Source: Oscillospiraceae bacterium
GTDB lineage: Bacteria; Bacillota; Clostridia; Oscillospirales; Oscillospiraceae
Direction: 5' to 3'
Length of the DNA: 64,000 nucleotides
Assembly: GCA_009780435.1 (NCBI GenBank)
Contig: WRAB01000008.1
Coordinates: 1 to 64,000 of the forward strand
Under the pieces are notes generated by a model. That model searched no databases, was not told where the DNA came from, and worked only from the letters and a program-made list of their open reading frames with translations. Below, piece after piece: positions 1-6,817 of this stretch (position 1 is its first letter; each line of letters opens with the position of its first letter). Made by a program: the position numbers and the translations under genes.

Positions 1-2
1 AT

Positions 3-80
3 CGGCGTATCGTGGCCGATGGACTGCTTACGAGGGTCAAGGCCACAAGTGAGCGTATCCAGATTGAGTGGAAATTCTAG
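3..80 (+). CDS. C-terminal end of a probable large serine recombinase (5' end outside window)
   Basis: An open frame enters from the left edge and stops at position 80 (TAG). Its 25 residues end in RIQIEWKF, preceded by GLLTRVKATSE. A short beta-strand ending in a basic/aromatic W-K-F is typical of the extreme C terminus of serine site-specific recombinases of the large resolvase/invertase family, which integrate and excise mobile elements. Only the tail is visible, so the catalytic serine domain cannot be checked. A terminator follows about 90 bases downstream. If right, the left edge of the window is the end of an integrated element and the attachment junction may lie between this stop and the activase gene. 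Another protein with a similar tail cannot be excluded. Confidence 0.4.
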   Translation, partial: RRIVADGLLTRVKATSERIQIEWKF

Positions 81-165
81 GCACGACTAGCAGGTGTACA
101 TTGTACAGCGTTGCCTCCTTTACGAAAGGAGCCTTAAGATCAAAGGGCCGAAGGTCAAGGGCATT

Positions 166-1128
166 CTAAGCCGACGTTGTGCAGACGTCGGCTTTTTCGC
201 ATCGGTTGCCCCAGTGATCCAGGAGAATTCCATCCCGGTAGAAGTAGACCACTTCGCACTGGTTGGGACAGCTGCTACAGGGCTTGGCCCGGGTCTCATA
301 GCTCTGCTCCGCCAGATCAAAAGAGAAAGGGGCGGATTGATCCGGGGCAGTAGCCCCCAGGTGGGCGGCGCCCACGGCGCCCATGAGGTGGCCGTCGGGA
401 TCTACGTGGATTTCACAGCCCAGCTCCGCCCGGAAAGCCGCCACCACGCCCTGATTTTTACTCACTCCGCCCTGGAAGATCACAGGTGGAGTGATCTGTT
501 TGCCCTTGCCCACGTTATTTAAATAATTGGCCACGACGGCGTGACAGAGCCCCGCCACCAGATCCACCTTGCTGTGGCCCACCTGGGCCTTGTGGATGAG
601 ATCCGACTCGGCAAAGACCGTACACCGGGCGGATAGACGGGTGGGGGTGTGGGATCGACAGGCCATCTCTCCCATGTCCTCCACGGTGAGGCCCAGCCGC
701 GTCGCCTGGGCGGATAAAAATGCGCCGGTTCCGGCGGCGCAGAGGGTGTTCATGGCGTAATCCGTCACGATGCCGTCCCGGAGCAGGATGATCTTGGCGT
801 CCTGCCCGCCGATCTCTAAGATGGTTCCGGCGTCGGGGTGCCGGGACAGGGTGCCGATGGCGTGGGCGGTGATCTCGTTTTTGATTGCCCCTGCACCCAG
901 CATGGCTCCGGCCAATCTCCGGGCGGAGCCGGTGGTGCCGACAGTGTCGATGGTCGCATCGGGTGACAGTTGCGGTTGCAGATTATGAATCAGGCGGCGT
1001 ACCGCCCCCAGGGGGTCGCCTTTTGTCCAGAGATAAGCGCTCGCTGTAATTCGGCCAGCCCCATCCAGAACGACGCCTTTTGTGGAGATAGAGCCCACGT
1101 CCACGCCCAAGCTGTAGTGCATTGGCAT
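166..1128 (-). CDS. BadF/BadG/HgdC-type acyl-CoA dehydratase activase
   Basis: A 320-residue ASKHA-fold ATPase that in characterised relatives injects one electron, with ATP hydrolysis, into a 2-hydroxyacyl-CoA dehydratase or benzoyl-CoA reductase-like partner. The N-terminal phosphate loop GVDVGSISTKG (about residues 8-18), the adenosine loop EIGGQDAK (about 101-108) and the cluster-binding region NTLCAAGTGAFL (about 127-138) are all present. The C terminus adds CSSCPNQC and a further Cys, as in one subgroup of these activases. The ATG at 1128 follows a good AGGAGG. It is the last gene of a three-gene unit with the HgdB-like and DUF2229 proteins. The final residues CTTSA come from the terminator hairpin, so the native C terminus may have been altered. 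The substrate of the partner cannot be read from sequence. Confidence 0.85.
   Translation of the reverse strand: MPMHYSLGVDVGSISTKGVVLDGAGRITASAYLWTKGDPLGAVRRLIHNLQPQLSPDATIDTVGTTGSARRLAGAMLGAGAIKNEITAHAIGTLSRHPDAGTILEIGGQDAKIILLRDGIVTDYAMNTLCAAGTGAFLSAQATRLGLTVEDMGEMACRSHTPTRLSARCTVFAESDLIHKAQVGHSKVDLVAGLCHAVVANYLNNVGKGKQITPPVIFQGGVSKNQGVVAAFRAELGCEIHVDPDGHLMGAVGAAHLGATAPDQSAPFSFDLAEQSYETRAKPCSSCPNQCEVVYFYRDGILLDHWGNRCEKADVCTTSA
169..197 (+). terminator. Rho-independent terminator overlapping the 3' end of the activase gene
   Basis: Nine-base arms (169-177 and 185-193) form a GC-rich hairpin followed by five T on the + strand. It suits termination of the recombinase transcript. The same bases encode the last residues of the minus-strand activase. 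Confidence 0.6.
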
Positions 1129-2194
1129 TTGATTGTGTCCTCCTCATCTCCATCATATCCACGAAGGCCTCCAACCGGGTATCTACGCCGGTCTCGCTGG
1201 AGTGGGTATCGAAACTCATGTGCAGGATGGGGATTCCCAGGTCCCGGCTGATCCGATTCATGGCGGGGATGGCGTTTAACTCTGGCGTACAGCCGAAGGA
1301 TTTAATATGGATCACCCCGTCGTAGCCGTGGGAGGCGTATTGTACGCTCTGGGCTACACTGTCTAAGCCGTTGGCCCCCACGGGATGGCGCAGATAGCCT
1401 TGGGTTTTTCGTAGGCGGAGGCGCTCTGCCTCTCCGAAGAGTAAGAAGCTGACGCTCATCTTGCGGCTGATAGCGATCCCACGGGCCGCCAGCTTGTGTT
1501 CGATGTCAAAGTTGCTGAAGGGTTCCATCACCGTGTAGAGGTCACCCACAATCCCCACCCGGAGGGGGTTACTTGGACGATTGATGCGCATAGCCCGGAG
1601 CCGTTTTCCAGATATGCGAGTTAGGGTGTGAACCTGGGGCACAGTGTCGGCTTGCTTTAACGCTGCGAGGAACTGGTCATATTCCGCCAGCATATGGCCG
1701 GGAGATGCGGCGAATCCCATATTCTCCCGGATGTATCCCGCCAGCTTGTCCATGGCCCGGATTCCCGTCGCCGCGACCAGCAGGATATGTGCCATCTGGG
1801 GCGCGGAGCGGGGGGAGCCCAGTTTGCGCAGAGTCTGATAGACCGCCTGGGGTCTGGCCCGATCTCGGGAGAGGCAGAGGAATTGGAAGTCGTAGCCTAA
1901 ATCCCGCAAAATCTGCTCTTGCAGTTCGCCATAGTAGCCGTATCGACAGCCCATGCCCGTCTGAAAGAGGACATTTGCGCCTGTGTCTAACGCCTGGATA
2001 AAGTTGCCCATGTTGTACTTGAAGGGCTCGCAGATAAAATCTGGGCTGTGCCGCTGGCCCAGGGCCGCCGTCTCTCGGGTGATGGGCGGGGCAGAGATCA
2101 CCTGTGCTTCCGGGAACAGCCGCCCTAAAAATGCGCGGATGGGAATATGATACGCCCCCATGTGGGGGAAGGAAATGATGAGAGGATTGCTCAT
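983..2194 (-). CDS. HgdB-like 2-hydroxyacyl-CoA dehydratase / CoA protein activase-family protein
   Basis: The protein starts at the ATG at 2194 (MSNPLIISFPHMG), which overlaps the upstream stop as ATGA. It carries the HgdB-like signatures ICEPFKYNMGN, GMGCRYGYYGELQ and SFGCTPELNA, whose cysteines ligate the [4Fe-4S] cluster in this family. The fold is that of the dehydratase subunits re-reduced by the activase encoded next door. In many Clostridia activase, DUF2229 and this domain are fused in one very large protein; here they are separate. Oddly, the natural end of the family, about residue 355 (near RLEAFVDMM), has no stop codon. The frame runs 146 bases into the activase gene and adds a low-quality tail, suggesting a lost stop or a small frameshift. 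The reaction is unknown. Confidence 0.75.
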   Translation of the reverse strand: MSNPLIISFPHMGAYHIPIRAFLGRLFPEAQVISAPPITRETAALGQRHSPDFICEPFKYNMGNFIQALDTGANVLFQTGMGCRYGYYGELQEQILRDLGYDFQFLCLSRDRARPQAVYQTLRKLGSPRSAPQMAHILLVAATGIRAMDKLAGYIRENMGFAASPGHMLAEYDQFLAALKQADTVPQVHTLTRISGKRLRAMRINRPSNPLRVGIVGDLYTVMEPFSNFDIEHKLAARGIAISRKMSVSFLLFGEAERLRLRKTQGYLRHPVGANGLDSVAQSVQYASHGYDGVIHIKSFGCTPELNAIPAMNRISRDLGIPILHMSFDTHSSETGVDTRLEAFVDMMEMRRTQSNANALQLGRGRGLYLHKRRRSGWGWPNYSERLSLDKRRPPGGGTPPDS

Positions 2195-3105
2195 ACAGTC
2201 TGTGCCTGCTTTCGCTGTGCGATCATGTCGAGAAAACTTTCGATCCGGGTCTGTAATCCCGTCAGCCCATCGTTGTCGTCTAAGATGATCTGGATGACGG
2301 GCAGGTCTCGCACCCGGCGGAGGATTAACTCGTTTGTGAGGCAATCGGAGCCGCAGGGGAAGGCGGTCAGGAGGATGATCCCGTCCACCTGGCCCCGCGC
2401 CTCCTGGATTGCGCCCAGAATCTCCCGGCTAGTGATCCAATAGAGGTCACTGGACAACTCACGGGATCGATTGCGGCAGGTGATTTGATCCCACGTGTCG
2501 GGGAATAGGGGCGTTGCCCCCTGCTCCCGGAGGAGGCGCGCCACAGTGCCGCCCAGATAGGGATCATGGGCCACATAGGACTGGGCCGCAAGCAGAATCT
2601 TGGGACCTTGCGTGGACAAGAGTTTTTGGCTCTGAATCAGGTGCTTTTGATCTGTATCGTATTGTCGACGGACGGCGGTGGCATAGGCGTTGGCCGAGAG
2701 CAGGGTGCCTCTGCCACACACACTGCCCATCCTGATGAACCCGGTCAGTTCATGGCCCAGTCGATCTGATAGGAGTTGATAGGATAACAACTGCGCCTTT
2801 GGAAATGTGTTTTGCACGGTATCATAGAGCCCCCAGAACCGGACGCAAAACTCCTCCTGTCTCCCCAGCCGCCGAAAGCGGGGGACCAGGATGTGGTCAC
2901 ACCGCCCCATGAGGGAGGCCACGTGGCCCATGTACAATTTCAGGGGGAGACAACTCTCGTCCACTGTGCGTTTTGCCCCGTCGGTCAGGTGTTTGCTTGT
3001 GGTTGGTTCGCTGACGACGCAGGGGATGCCGAGTTTCTGGAAAAATGTCTCCCACAGTACGCCGTATCTGTGGTAACCCAGAGCACGGGGAATGCCGATT
3101 GTCAT
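2191..3105 (-). CDS. DUF2229 family, acyl-CoA dehydratase activase-related protein
   Basis: A 304-residue protein beginning MTIGIPRALGYHRYG, with VDESCLPLKLYMGHV around residues 60-75, the hallmarks of the DUF2229 domain normally found inside large activase/dehydratase fusion proteins. Conserved cysteines (ESCLP, CDH, FPCGSDC) suggest iron-sulfur cluster or metal binding. The start at 3105 is preferred over an in-frame ATG at 3126 because GGGAGTG lies about 8 bases upstream. It is the first gene of the trio and couples to the next by an ATGA overlap. The biochemical role is not established; association with a radical-type dehydratase or with double-cubane cluster proteins is an inference from the family. 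Confidence 0.75.
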   Translation of the reverse strand: MTIGIPRALGYHRYGVLWETFFQKLGIPCVVSEPTTSKHLTDGAKRTVDESCLPLKLYMGHVASLMGRCDHILVPRFRRLGRQEEFCVRFWGLYDTVQNTFPKAQLLSYQLLSDRLGHELTGFIRMGSVCGRGTLLSANAYATAVRRQYDTDQKHLIQSQKLLSTQGPKILLAAQSYVAHDPYLGGTVARLLREQGATPLFPDTWDQITCRNRSRELSSDLYWITSREILGAIQEARGQVDGIILLTAFPCGSDCLTNELILRRVRDLPVIQIILDDNDGLTGLQTRIESFLDMIAQRKQAQTV

Positions 3106-3139
3106 GTATAAATCACTCCCCCACAAGACAGGCCCTGCG

Positions 3140-3350
3140 GGGGACCCTTTTGATTGAATCTCATCGGCGCGGCAAAGGCTGAACCAAACCGCCCTAAGGG
3201 TTCACCTTCGGTGAAACCGATGGCAGCTAGGTCCCGCATTAACTCAACTAACCTTTTGCAAAGAGCAAAAAAGGAAGTTTCGTTCTACCGCACCGGTATC
3301 AAGATTTTGCCTGTGACAAAATGCTTGGACGCCGGACTCCCGGCGTAGAT
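3140..3350 (+). ncRNA. Highly structured noncoding RNA, possibly of the raiA-motif class
   Basis: This 210-base stretch has no plausible reading frame but nested pairing. CATCGG (about 3171) pairs with CCGATG (about 3225), enclosing a GGTTCACC-TTCG-GGTGAAACC stem-loop with a canonical C(UUCG)G tetraloop on the + strand. It is followed by GGCAGCTAGGTCCCGC, a purine-rich hairpin near 3258-3282, a long CCGG-bounded hairpin at about 3292-3336 and ACGCCGG/CCGGCGT near 3329-3347. From memory, the strings around the first stem resemble the raiA-motif RNA common in Clostridia. I cannot run a covariance search. A GEMM (c-di-GMP) aptamer shares the AUGGCAGCUAGG-like string but not the rest. The orientation rests on the UUCG loop. 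Confidence 0.5.
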
Positions 3351-3398
3351 AGGATAGCCAGAAATGGGGGGATTCATACGGAGGGCGAATTGGAGCGG

Positions 3399-3427
3399 TA
3401 GACTTTGTACCGCGTGTGTGGTATGAT
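3399..3427 (+). promoter_or_regulatory. Putative sigma-A promoter of tdk
   Basis: TAGACT (3399-3404) and TATGAT (3422-3427) are separated by 17 bases, 27 bases before the thymidine kinase start. Confidence 0.45.
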
Positions 3428-3453
3428 TCTATGGAAATGGGAGGGGAAGGATT

Positions 3454-4053
3454 ATGGCAAAACTGTACTTTAGATATGGGGCAATGAATAGCGCAAAGTC
3501 GGCGAACCTTTTAATGGTGGCACATAACTATCGATCTCAAAATAAGCCGGTGCTCCTAATGAAGCCCGCCAAAGACACCCGTTGGGACGCTGAAGCCTGT
3601 ATCACTTCGCGCGCCATCCTTGCCAAAGAGCCGGCGCTGACTTTTACGGACAGGGAAAATCTGTATGAGATCATAGCGGCGCATATTGAAGGCAATAAAA
3701 TTTATGCCGTTCTGTTAGACGAGGCGCAATTCATCACGGAGGAACAGGCCTTGCAATTGGCGCATGTCGTTGATAAGCTCAATATTCCCGTGCTGTGTTA
3801 TGGCCTCAAAAACCGCGCAGCCAAAGGGAAACTGTTTGCCGGATCATACGCCTTGTTGTATTGGGCGGATTCCATAGAGGAGCTCAAGAACACCTGCCAA
3901 TACTGCAACAAGAAGGCGACTCAAAATTTATTGTGCATCGACAATGTACCGGAATATAGTCCTGAAGAAGTCGTCATGGCGGATATAGACGGGGATCTTA
4001 AAATTGTCCCCGTATGCCGGGCGCATTACTTGAATCCACCTGCAACAGATTAA
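3454..4053 (+). CDS. tdk: Thymidine kinase, type II
   Basis: This 199-residue cytosolic enzyme phosphorylates thymidine to dTMP with ATP in the pyrimidine salvage pathway. The P-loop is GAMNSAKS (residues 9-16), the Walker B-like acidic stretch is LLDEAQFI (around 88-95), and the zinc-binding lasso domain has CQYC and a C-terminal CRAH pair, as in bacterial type II enzymes. The length is normal for the family. The start ATG follows GGGAGGGGAAGG. It is followed 25 bases later by an HD-domain nucleotide phosphohydrolase in the same direction, which makes a small nucleotide-salvage unit. Identification is firm. Confidence 0.93.
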   Translation: MAKLYFRYGAMNSAKSANLLMVAHNYRSQNKPVLLMKPAKDTRWDAEACITSRAILAKEPALTFTDRENLYEIIAAHIEGNKIYAVLLDEAQFITEEQALQLAHVVDKLNIPVLCYGLKNRAAKGKLFAGSYALLYWADSIEELKNTCQYCNKKATQNLLCIDNVPEYSPEEVVMADIDGDLKIVPVCRAHYLNPPATD

Positions 4054-4078
4054 ATTAAACAAAAAGGCAAATAGGGGC

Positions 4079-4660
4079 GTGTTACTTTTGCAGCCGAGAG
4101 AATTGATTGAGTTTTTGCATGTCATAGAAAAATTAAAATGTAACACCCGACACAGTTGGACTTCAAGCGGTAGACAAGAGAGTGTGGCGGAACATAGTTG
4201 GCGTCTGGCGGTTATGGCACTATTGGTTGCAGGTGAATTTCCAGAAGTAGATAACAAAAAACTTGTTACAATGTGCTTAATCCACGATTTTGGTGAAGCG
4301 CTTACAGGTGATGTCCCCTCATTTGCAAAAACAAAGGCGGATGAAAAAAAAGAAGAGATTGCCATATCGAAAATACTCGAGGCTTTGCCGGAACATCTTG
4401 CACTGGAATTTGGAGCGCTTTTTCATGAAATGGCGGAGCTACATACAGAAGAGGCAAAGCTGTTCAAAGCGCTTGACAATTTAGAGGCGATTCTCTCCCA
4501 CAATGAAGCCTTTCTTGACACTTGGCTTCCTCTTGAGTATTCGGAGAACTTGATTTATGGAACAGACGCTGTCGCACATTCAGTCTATTTAAGATTGCTC
4601 AGAGAAGAGCTAAAACGCGATTCCATTGAAAAAATTGGATGTACACACCGCCCCGATTAA
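4079..4660 (+). CDS. HD-domain phosphohydrolase, YfbR/HDDC2-like
   Basis: A 193-residue protein of the HD superfamily. The metal ligands appear as AEHSW (His, about residue 40) and LIHDFGEALTGD (His-Asp, about 68-79), in the arrangement of the 5'-deoxynucleotidase YfbR/HDDC2 group, which remove phosphate from deoxynucleoside monophosphates. The CNTRHSW segment near the N terminus also fits that group. A GTG at 4079 opens the frame; a TTG at 4088 is better spaced from AGGGG and may be the real start. Its position behind tdk suggests balancing of dTMP pools. The substrate is inferred. Confidence 0.8.
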   Translation: MLLLQPRELIEFLHVIEKLKCNTRHSWTSSGRQESVAEHSWRLAVMALLVAGEFPEVDNKKLVTMCLIHDFGEALTGDVPSFAKTKADEKKEEIAISKILEALPEHLALEFGALFHEMAELHTEEAKLFKALDNLEAILSHNEAFLDTWLPLEYSENLIYGTDAVAHSVYLRLLREELKRDSIEKIGCTHRPD

Positions 4661-4697
4661 ACGCTTGTTCTGGCGAGGCAAGGAACCGCAGAAAACG

Positions 4698-4732
4698 AAT
4701 CCCACAGGGCAAAAATCAAGCCCTGTGGGATT
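4698..4732. terminator. 13-bp inverted repeat between convergent genes
   Basis: Arms 4698-4710 and 4720-4732 pair perfectly around a 9-base A-rich loop between the HD hydrolase (+) and leuA (-). No strong U-run follows on either strand, so efficiency is uncertain. Confidence 0.5.
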
Positions 4733-4755
4733 TGAATCGTAAGTAAGGATTGGCT

Positions 4756-6450
4756 CTACTCCCCAACCGTCAAAATGGCCCGGTTGATGGCGCAGAGCAC
4801 GCCGTAGATCGAAGCCCTGCTGATATTAGATGACACTCCCACGCCGAAGATGTTGAACCCCTGGGGGCATTTCAGCTGGATATACGTCACGGCCTTGGAG
4901 TCAGAGCCGGCGGAGATGGCGTGTTGGTGATAGCTCTCGAAGCTGTACCCTGCGATAGAGAGATCCCGGACGGCGTTGAAGAAGGCGTCGATGGGGCCGT
5001 TGCCCGTGCCGGAGATCGGGGTATCCGTCTCGCCGAAGCGCAGGGTGCCGTGGAACGCCACGTGGGAGCCATCGCCGTTGTCCTGGATCTCGGAAAAGTG
5101 CTGATCCAACAGGCGATAGGGGCCGTCGATGTCCAGATAGGTACGCCGGAAGATGCCCAAAATATCCGTTGCCAGAAGTTCCGTGCCGCGGCGATCCGTC
5201 TCGGCTTGGACGATTGTGCCGAACTCCGGGTGCATGGCCCGTGGCATCTGATAGCCGTGGACGGTCTCCATAATGAAGGCGGTGCCGCCCTTGCCGCTCT
5301 GGCTGTTGATGCGGATGATGGGCTCGTAGTGCCGCCCTACGTCCGCCGGGTCGATGGGCAGGTAGGGGATTTCCCAATGGGGGGAATCAGACGACTTCAT
5401 ATATTGGACCCCCTTGTTGATGGCGTCTTGATGGGAGCCGGAGAAAGCGGTGAAGACCAAGTCCCCGGCGTAGGGGTGGCGGGGGTGGACGGGGAGTTTC
5501 GTCGTCCGCTCGTAGAGTTCCCGGATTTTGGGCAGGTTAGAGAAATCCAGCCGGGGATCAATCCCCTGGGTGTGGAGGTTGAGGGCCAGGGTGATGAGAT
5601 CCACGTTGCCCGTCCGCTCACCGTTGCCGAAGAGAGTACCCTCCACCCGCTGGGCGCCCGCCAAGAGGGCCAGTTCTGTGGCGGCCACGCCGGTGCCACG
5701 ATCGTTGTGGGGGTGGAGGCTGATGATGGCCGCCTCCCGACTGGGGAGGTTCTGGATAAAATACTCGATCTGGTCGGCGTGCTGGTTGGGCATGCAGCCC
5801 TCGACTGTACTGGGCAGATTCAGGATAATGGGCCGCTCGGTTGTCGCACCGACGGCCTCTATGACCCGCTGGCAGATGGAGACCGCATTGTCCATCTCCG
5901 TGCCGGAAAAGCTCTCCGGGGAGTATTCATAGCGCAGATTCACCCCCGTCTCCGCCACCATCTGATCGCCCATCTCGCGGATTAGTTCAGATGCCTGGAC
6001 GGCGATGTCGATGATGCCGTCCATGTCCGTCTGGAAGACAACTTTCCGTTGGAGAGTGGACGTGGAGTTGTAGAAATGCAGGATCACATTCTTGGCCCCC
6101 CGGATGGCGTCAAAGGTCTTCTTGATTAAATGGGGTCTGGCCTGGACTAGGACTTGGATGGTCACGTCGTCCGGGATGTGGCCGCCGTCAATTAAGGTGC
6201 GCAGGATGGTGTACTCCGTCTCCGAGGCGGAGGGGAACCCCACTTCGATCTCCTTGAAGCCGATGTCCACCAGCAATTTGAAAAACTCCAACTTTTCGTC
6301 CAGATTCATGGGGTCAATCAGGGATTGATTGCCGTCCCGGAGATCGACGCTGCACCAGATAGGGGCTTGGGTCAGAACGTTGCCGGGCCATATGCGCTCT
6401 GCCATAGGCTGGGGGACGAAGGGGATATACTTCCTGTGGTTCTTGTTCAT
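4756..6450 (-). CDS. leuA: 2-isopropylmalate synthase
   Basis: A 564-residue enzyme that condenses acetyl-CoA with 2-oxoisovalerate, the committed step of leucine synthesis. The TIM-barrel catalytic motifs are complete: SVDLRDGNQS near residue 35, HPHNDRGTG (metal His ligands), and GNGERTGNVDL. A C-terminal regulatory domain, where leucine binds in this family, occupies roughly the last 130 residues. The length matches the long LeuA form (about 560 residues). The ATG at 6450 is chosen over an upstream in-frame start because AAAGGAT lies 9 bases before it and the extra 41 codons lie in leader RNA. It is preceded by a T-box antiterminator leader and stands alone, without other leu genes nearby. 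Confidence 0.94.
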   Translation of the reverse strand: MNKNHRKYIPFVPQPMAERIWPGNVLTQAPIWCSVDLRDGNQSLIDPMNLDEKLEFFKLLVDIGFKEIEVGFPSASETEYTILRTLIDGGHIPDDVTIQVLVQARPHLIKKTFDAIRGAKNVILHFYNSTSTLQRKVVFQTDMDGIIDIAVQASELIREMGDQMVAETGVNLRYEYSPESFSGTEMDNAVSICQRVIEAVGATTERPIILNLPSTVEGCMPNQHADQIEYFIQNLPSREAAIISLHPHNDRGTGVAATELALLAGAQRVEGTLFGNGERTGNVDLITLALNLHTQGIDPRLDFSNLPKIRELYERTTKLPVHPRHPYAGDLVFTAFSGSHQDAINKGVQYMKSSDSPHWEIPYLPIDPADVGRHYEPIIRINSQSGKGGTAFIMETVHGYQMPRAMHPEFGTIVQAETDRRGTELLATDILGIFRRTYLDIDGPYRLLDQHFSEIQDNGDGSHVAFHGTLRFGETDTPISGTGNGPIDAFFNAVRDLSIAGYSFESYHQHAISAGSDSKAVTYIQLKCPQGFNIFGVGVSSNISRASIYGVLCAINRAILTVGE

Positions 6451-6482
6451 AATATTCGATCCTTTCGCTGGCATGTTTTTAT

Positions 6483-6510
6483 TTCCCCACGGAGCTTGCT
6501 TCGTGGGGAA
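6483..6510 (-). repeat. Second hairpin between the T-box terminator and the leuA ribosome binding site
   Basis: Nine-base arms TTCCCCACG and CGTGGGGAA with a 10-base loop. On the minus strand it lies downstream of the attenuator and is not followed by a U-run. It may stabilise the processed mRNA or act as an additional control element. Confidence 0.5.
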
Positions 6511-6778
6511 CAAACAAAAAAGCCCCCGACGAAAATGTTCGTCGGGGGCGTGAAGCTTTTCACGCGGTACCACCCCGGTTTAGCGATCCCTCACGGGATA
6601 CGCCCTTACGGCCTCAAACAAGGCCCAGACCCATAACGCGGTCAGCCGTTCCCCCCTACTGATCGTTCAAGAGGACTGCTCCGGGGTGAGTGATACACAT
6701 CGGATATCCCACTGCCTTGCAGCGCCCGGCAGCTCTCTGGAGGGAGTCGTCGATGTCTTGTTCCCCATCGTGGCATTT
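6511..6778 (-). ncRNA. T-box riboswitch leader of leuA
   Basis: The minus-strand leader contains the conserved T-box core GGGTGGTACCGCG (around 6563-6577), immediately followed by the attenuator hairpin. Upstream lies a stem I with ACATCG/CGATGT at its base and the AGAGAGCTGCCGG and GGCAG elements typical of its apical part. Uncharged tRNA binding at the T-box favours antitermination and leuA expression. The bulge facing the specifier position reads GGGATATCC, which would put ATC (Ile) rather than a leucine codon in the specifier slot. That assignment is a hand fold and uncertain. The class is secure; the amino acid is not. Confidence 0.88.
6516..6549 (-). terminator. T-box attenuator of leuA
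   Basis: A GCCCCCGACGAA hairpin (arms within 6522-6549) is followed on the minus strand by TTTTTTGTTTG. It is the intrinsic terminator that competes with the T-box antiterminator. Confidence 0.85.
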
Positions 6779-6783
6779 TGTTT

Positions 6784-6812
6784 ACTATACGCCCTTTGGG
6801 ATGGGTTGTCAA
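6784..6812 (-). promoter_or_regulatory. Sigma-A promoter of the leuA leader
   Basis: On the minus strand, TTGACA (6807-6812), a 17-base spacer and TATAGT (6784-6789). The -35 box begins six bases beyond the end of speA. Confidence 0.8.
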
Positions 6813-6817
6813 GTATT

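Noticed and set aside
94..522. 142-codon + strand frame opposite the activase
   Set aside because: Starts inside a noncoding junction and is antisense to well-conserved activase motifs.
3160..3250. c-di-GMP-I (GEMM) riboswitch controlling tdk
   Set aside because: The AUGGCAGCUAGG-like string is reminiscent, but the expected first helix with the GCAAA/GAAA tetraloop-receptor arrangement is not found, and tdk has a promoter further downstream.
4921..5985. 354-codon frame opposite leuA
   Set aside because: Antisense to a complete leuA; no ribosome binding site or family features.
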